Positions 63,961 through 64,000 of a stretch of DNA of 64,000 bases are shown here, one piece after another. Below the pieces are notes generated by a model. The model ran no database searches. It was not told the DNA's origin and saw nothing but the letters and a program-made list of their open reading frames with translations. The stretch is from positions 504,712 to 568,711 of the forward strand of contig CAUYUJ010019282.1 of the NCBI GenBank assembly GCA_963575745.1, in the 5' to 3' direction. Origin of the DNA: Prorocentrum cordatum. Lineage: Eukaryota; Sar; Dinophyceae; Prorocentrales; Prorocentraceae. Position 1 is the stretch's first letter; the number at the start of each line of letters is the position of its first letter. Made by a program: the position numbers and the translations under genes.

Positions 63961-64000
63961 CACGGGTGAGGGCTCGCAAACGGAAGTTCTCAATCGGGAC

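Overview
The window looks like a piece of a dinoflagellate nuclear genome. The evidence is high GC overall, very few intact genes, long simple-sequence tracts (TCC, GAT, GGC, GAC, AGT, poly-A), several minisatellite families, and retroelements of the types familiar from dinoflagellates: a copia-like element with a very long multidomain polyprotein, and LINEs with an endonuclease, reverse transcriptase, RNase H and a C-terminal Cys-rich tail. The species cannot be fixed from the sequence. No rRNA, tRNA, CRISPR array or bacterial-type operon was found.

Layout. 0-7.3 kb is repeats: a ~82-bp satellite, a CCAAGAGG minisatellite, hairpin clusters, a GAT run and a 79-bp minisatellite. 7.3-33.25 kb is read as one decayed copia-like retroelement on the minus strand, bounded by two ~260-bp direct repeats (candidate LTRs). 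In sense order it carries gag, a CCHC knuckle, a region with a Tpt1/KptA-like RNA 2'-phosphotransferase, a RING-like finger, a retropepsin, two methyltransferase-like modules, a pre-integrase zinc region, integrase, reverse transcriptase and RNase H. Three insertions interrupt it: a 7.5-kb LINE with an 11-bp target duplication (24,021-31,552), a 1.9-kb terminal-inverted-repeat element with an 8-bp target duplication (11,195-13,112), and an ~0.84-kb A-rich segment between 13-bp inverted repeats (21,003-21,840). Taking these out leaves about 15.6 kb. A 14-bp imperfectly palindromic motif, always read in phase as Ala-Gly-x-Pro-Ala, recurs about 20 times through the polyprotein and is absent from the insertions.

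33.3-46 kb holds more repeats and the only host-like coding sequence I can argue for: an intact 211-codon ORF (41,610 to 40,975, minus) ending with G or C at nearly every third codon position, a second GC3-rich block at 36,074-35,658, and two copies of a fold-back element beside the first ORF. 33.7-35.4 kb is an AT-richer block with an unrecognised ORF. 46.8-49.6 kb has a 0.6-kb AGT tract, an ~86-bp minisatellite and a LINE RT fragment with an intact YADD. 55-61 kb is a second, plus-strand, decayed LINE related to the first and split by a 0.9-kb AGT tract. 62-63.8 kb returns to the satellite found at 2.2 kb.

All autonomous elements here are dead by eye: the retroelement RT reads HVDN, LINE 1 reads YRDG, and every polyprotein has stops and frameshifts. 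The window is best read as a nested repeat landscape with little host coding capacity. Family names come from motifs remembered for these families and from alignments between copies inside the window; no database search was possible.
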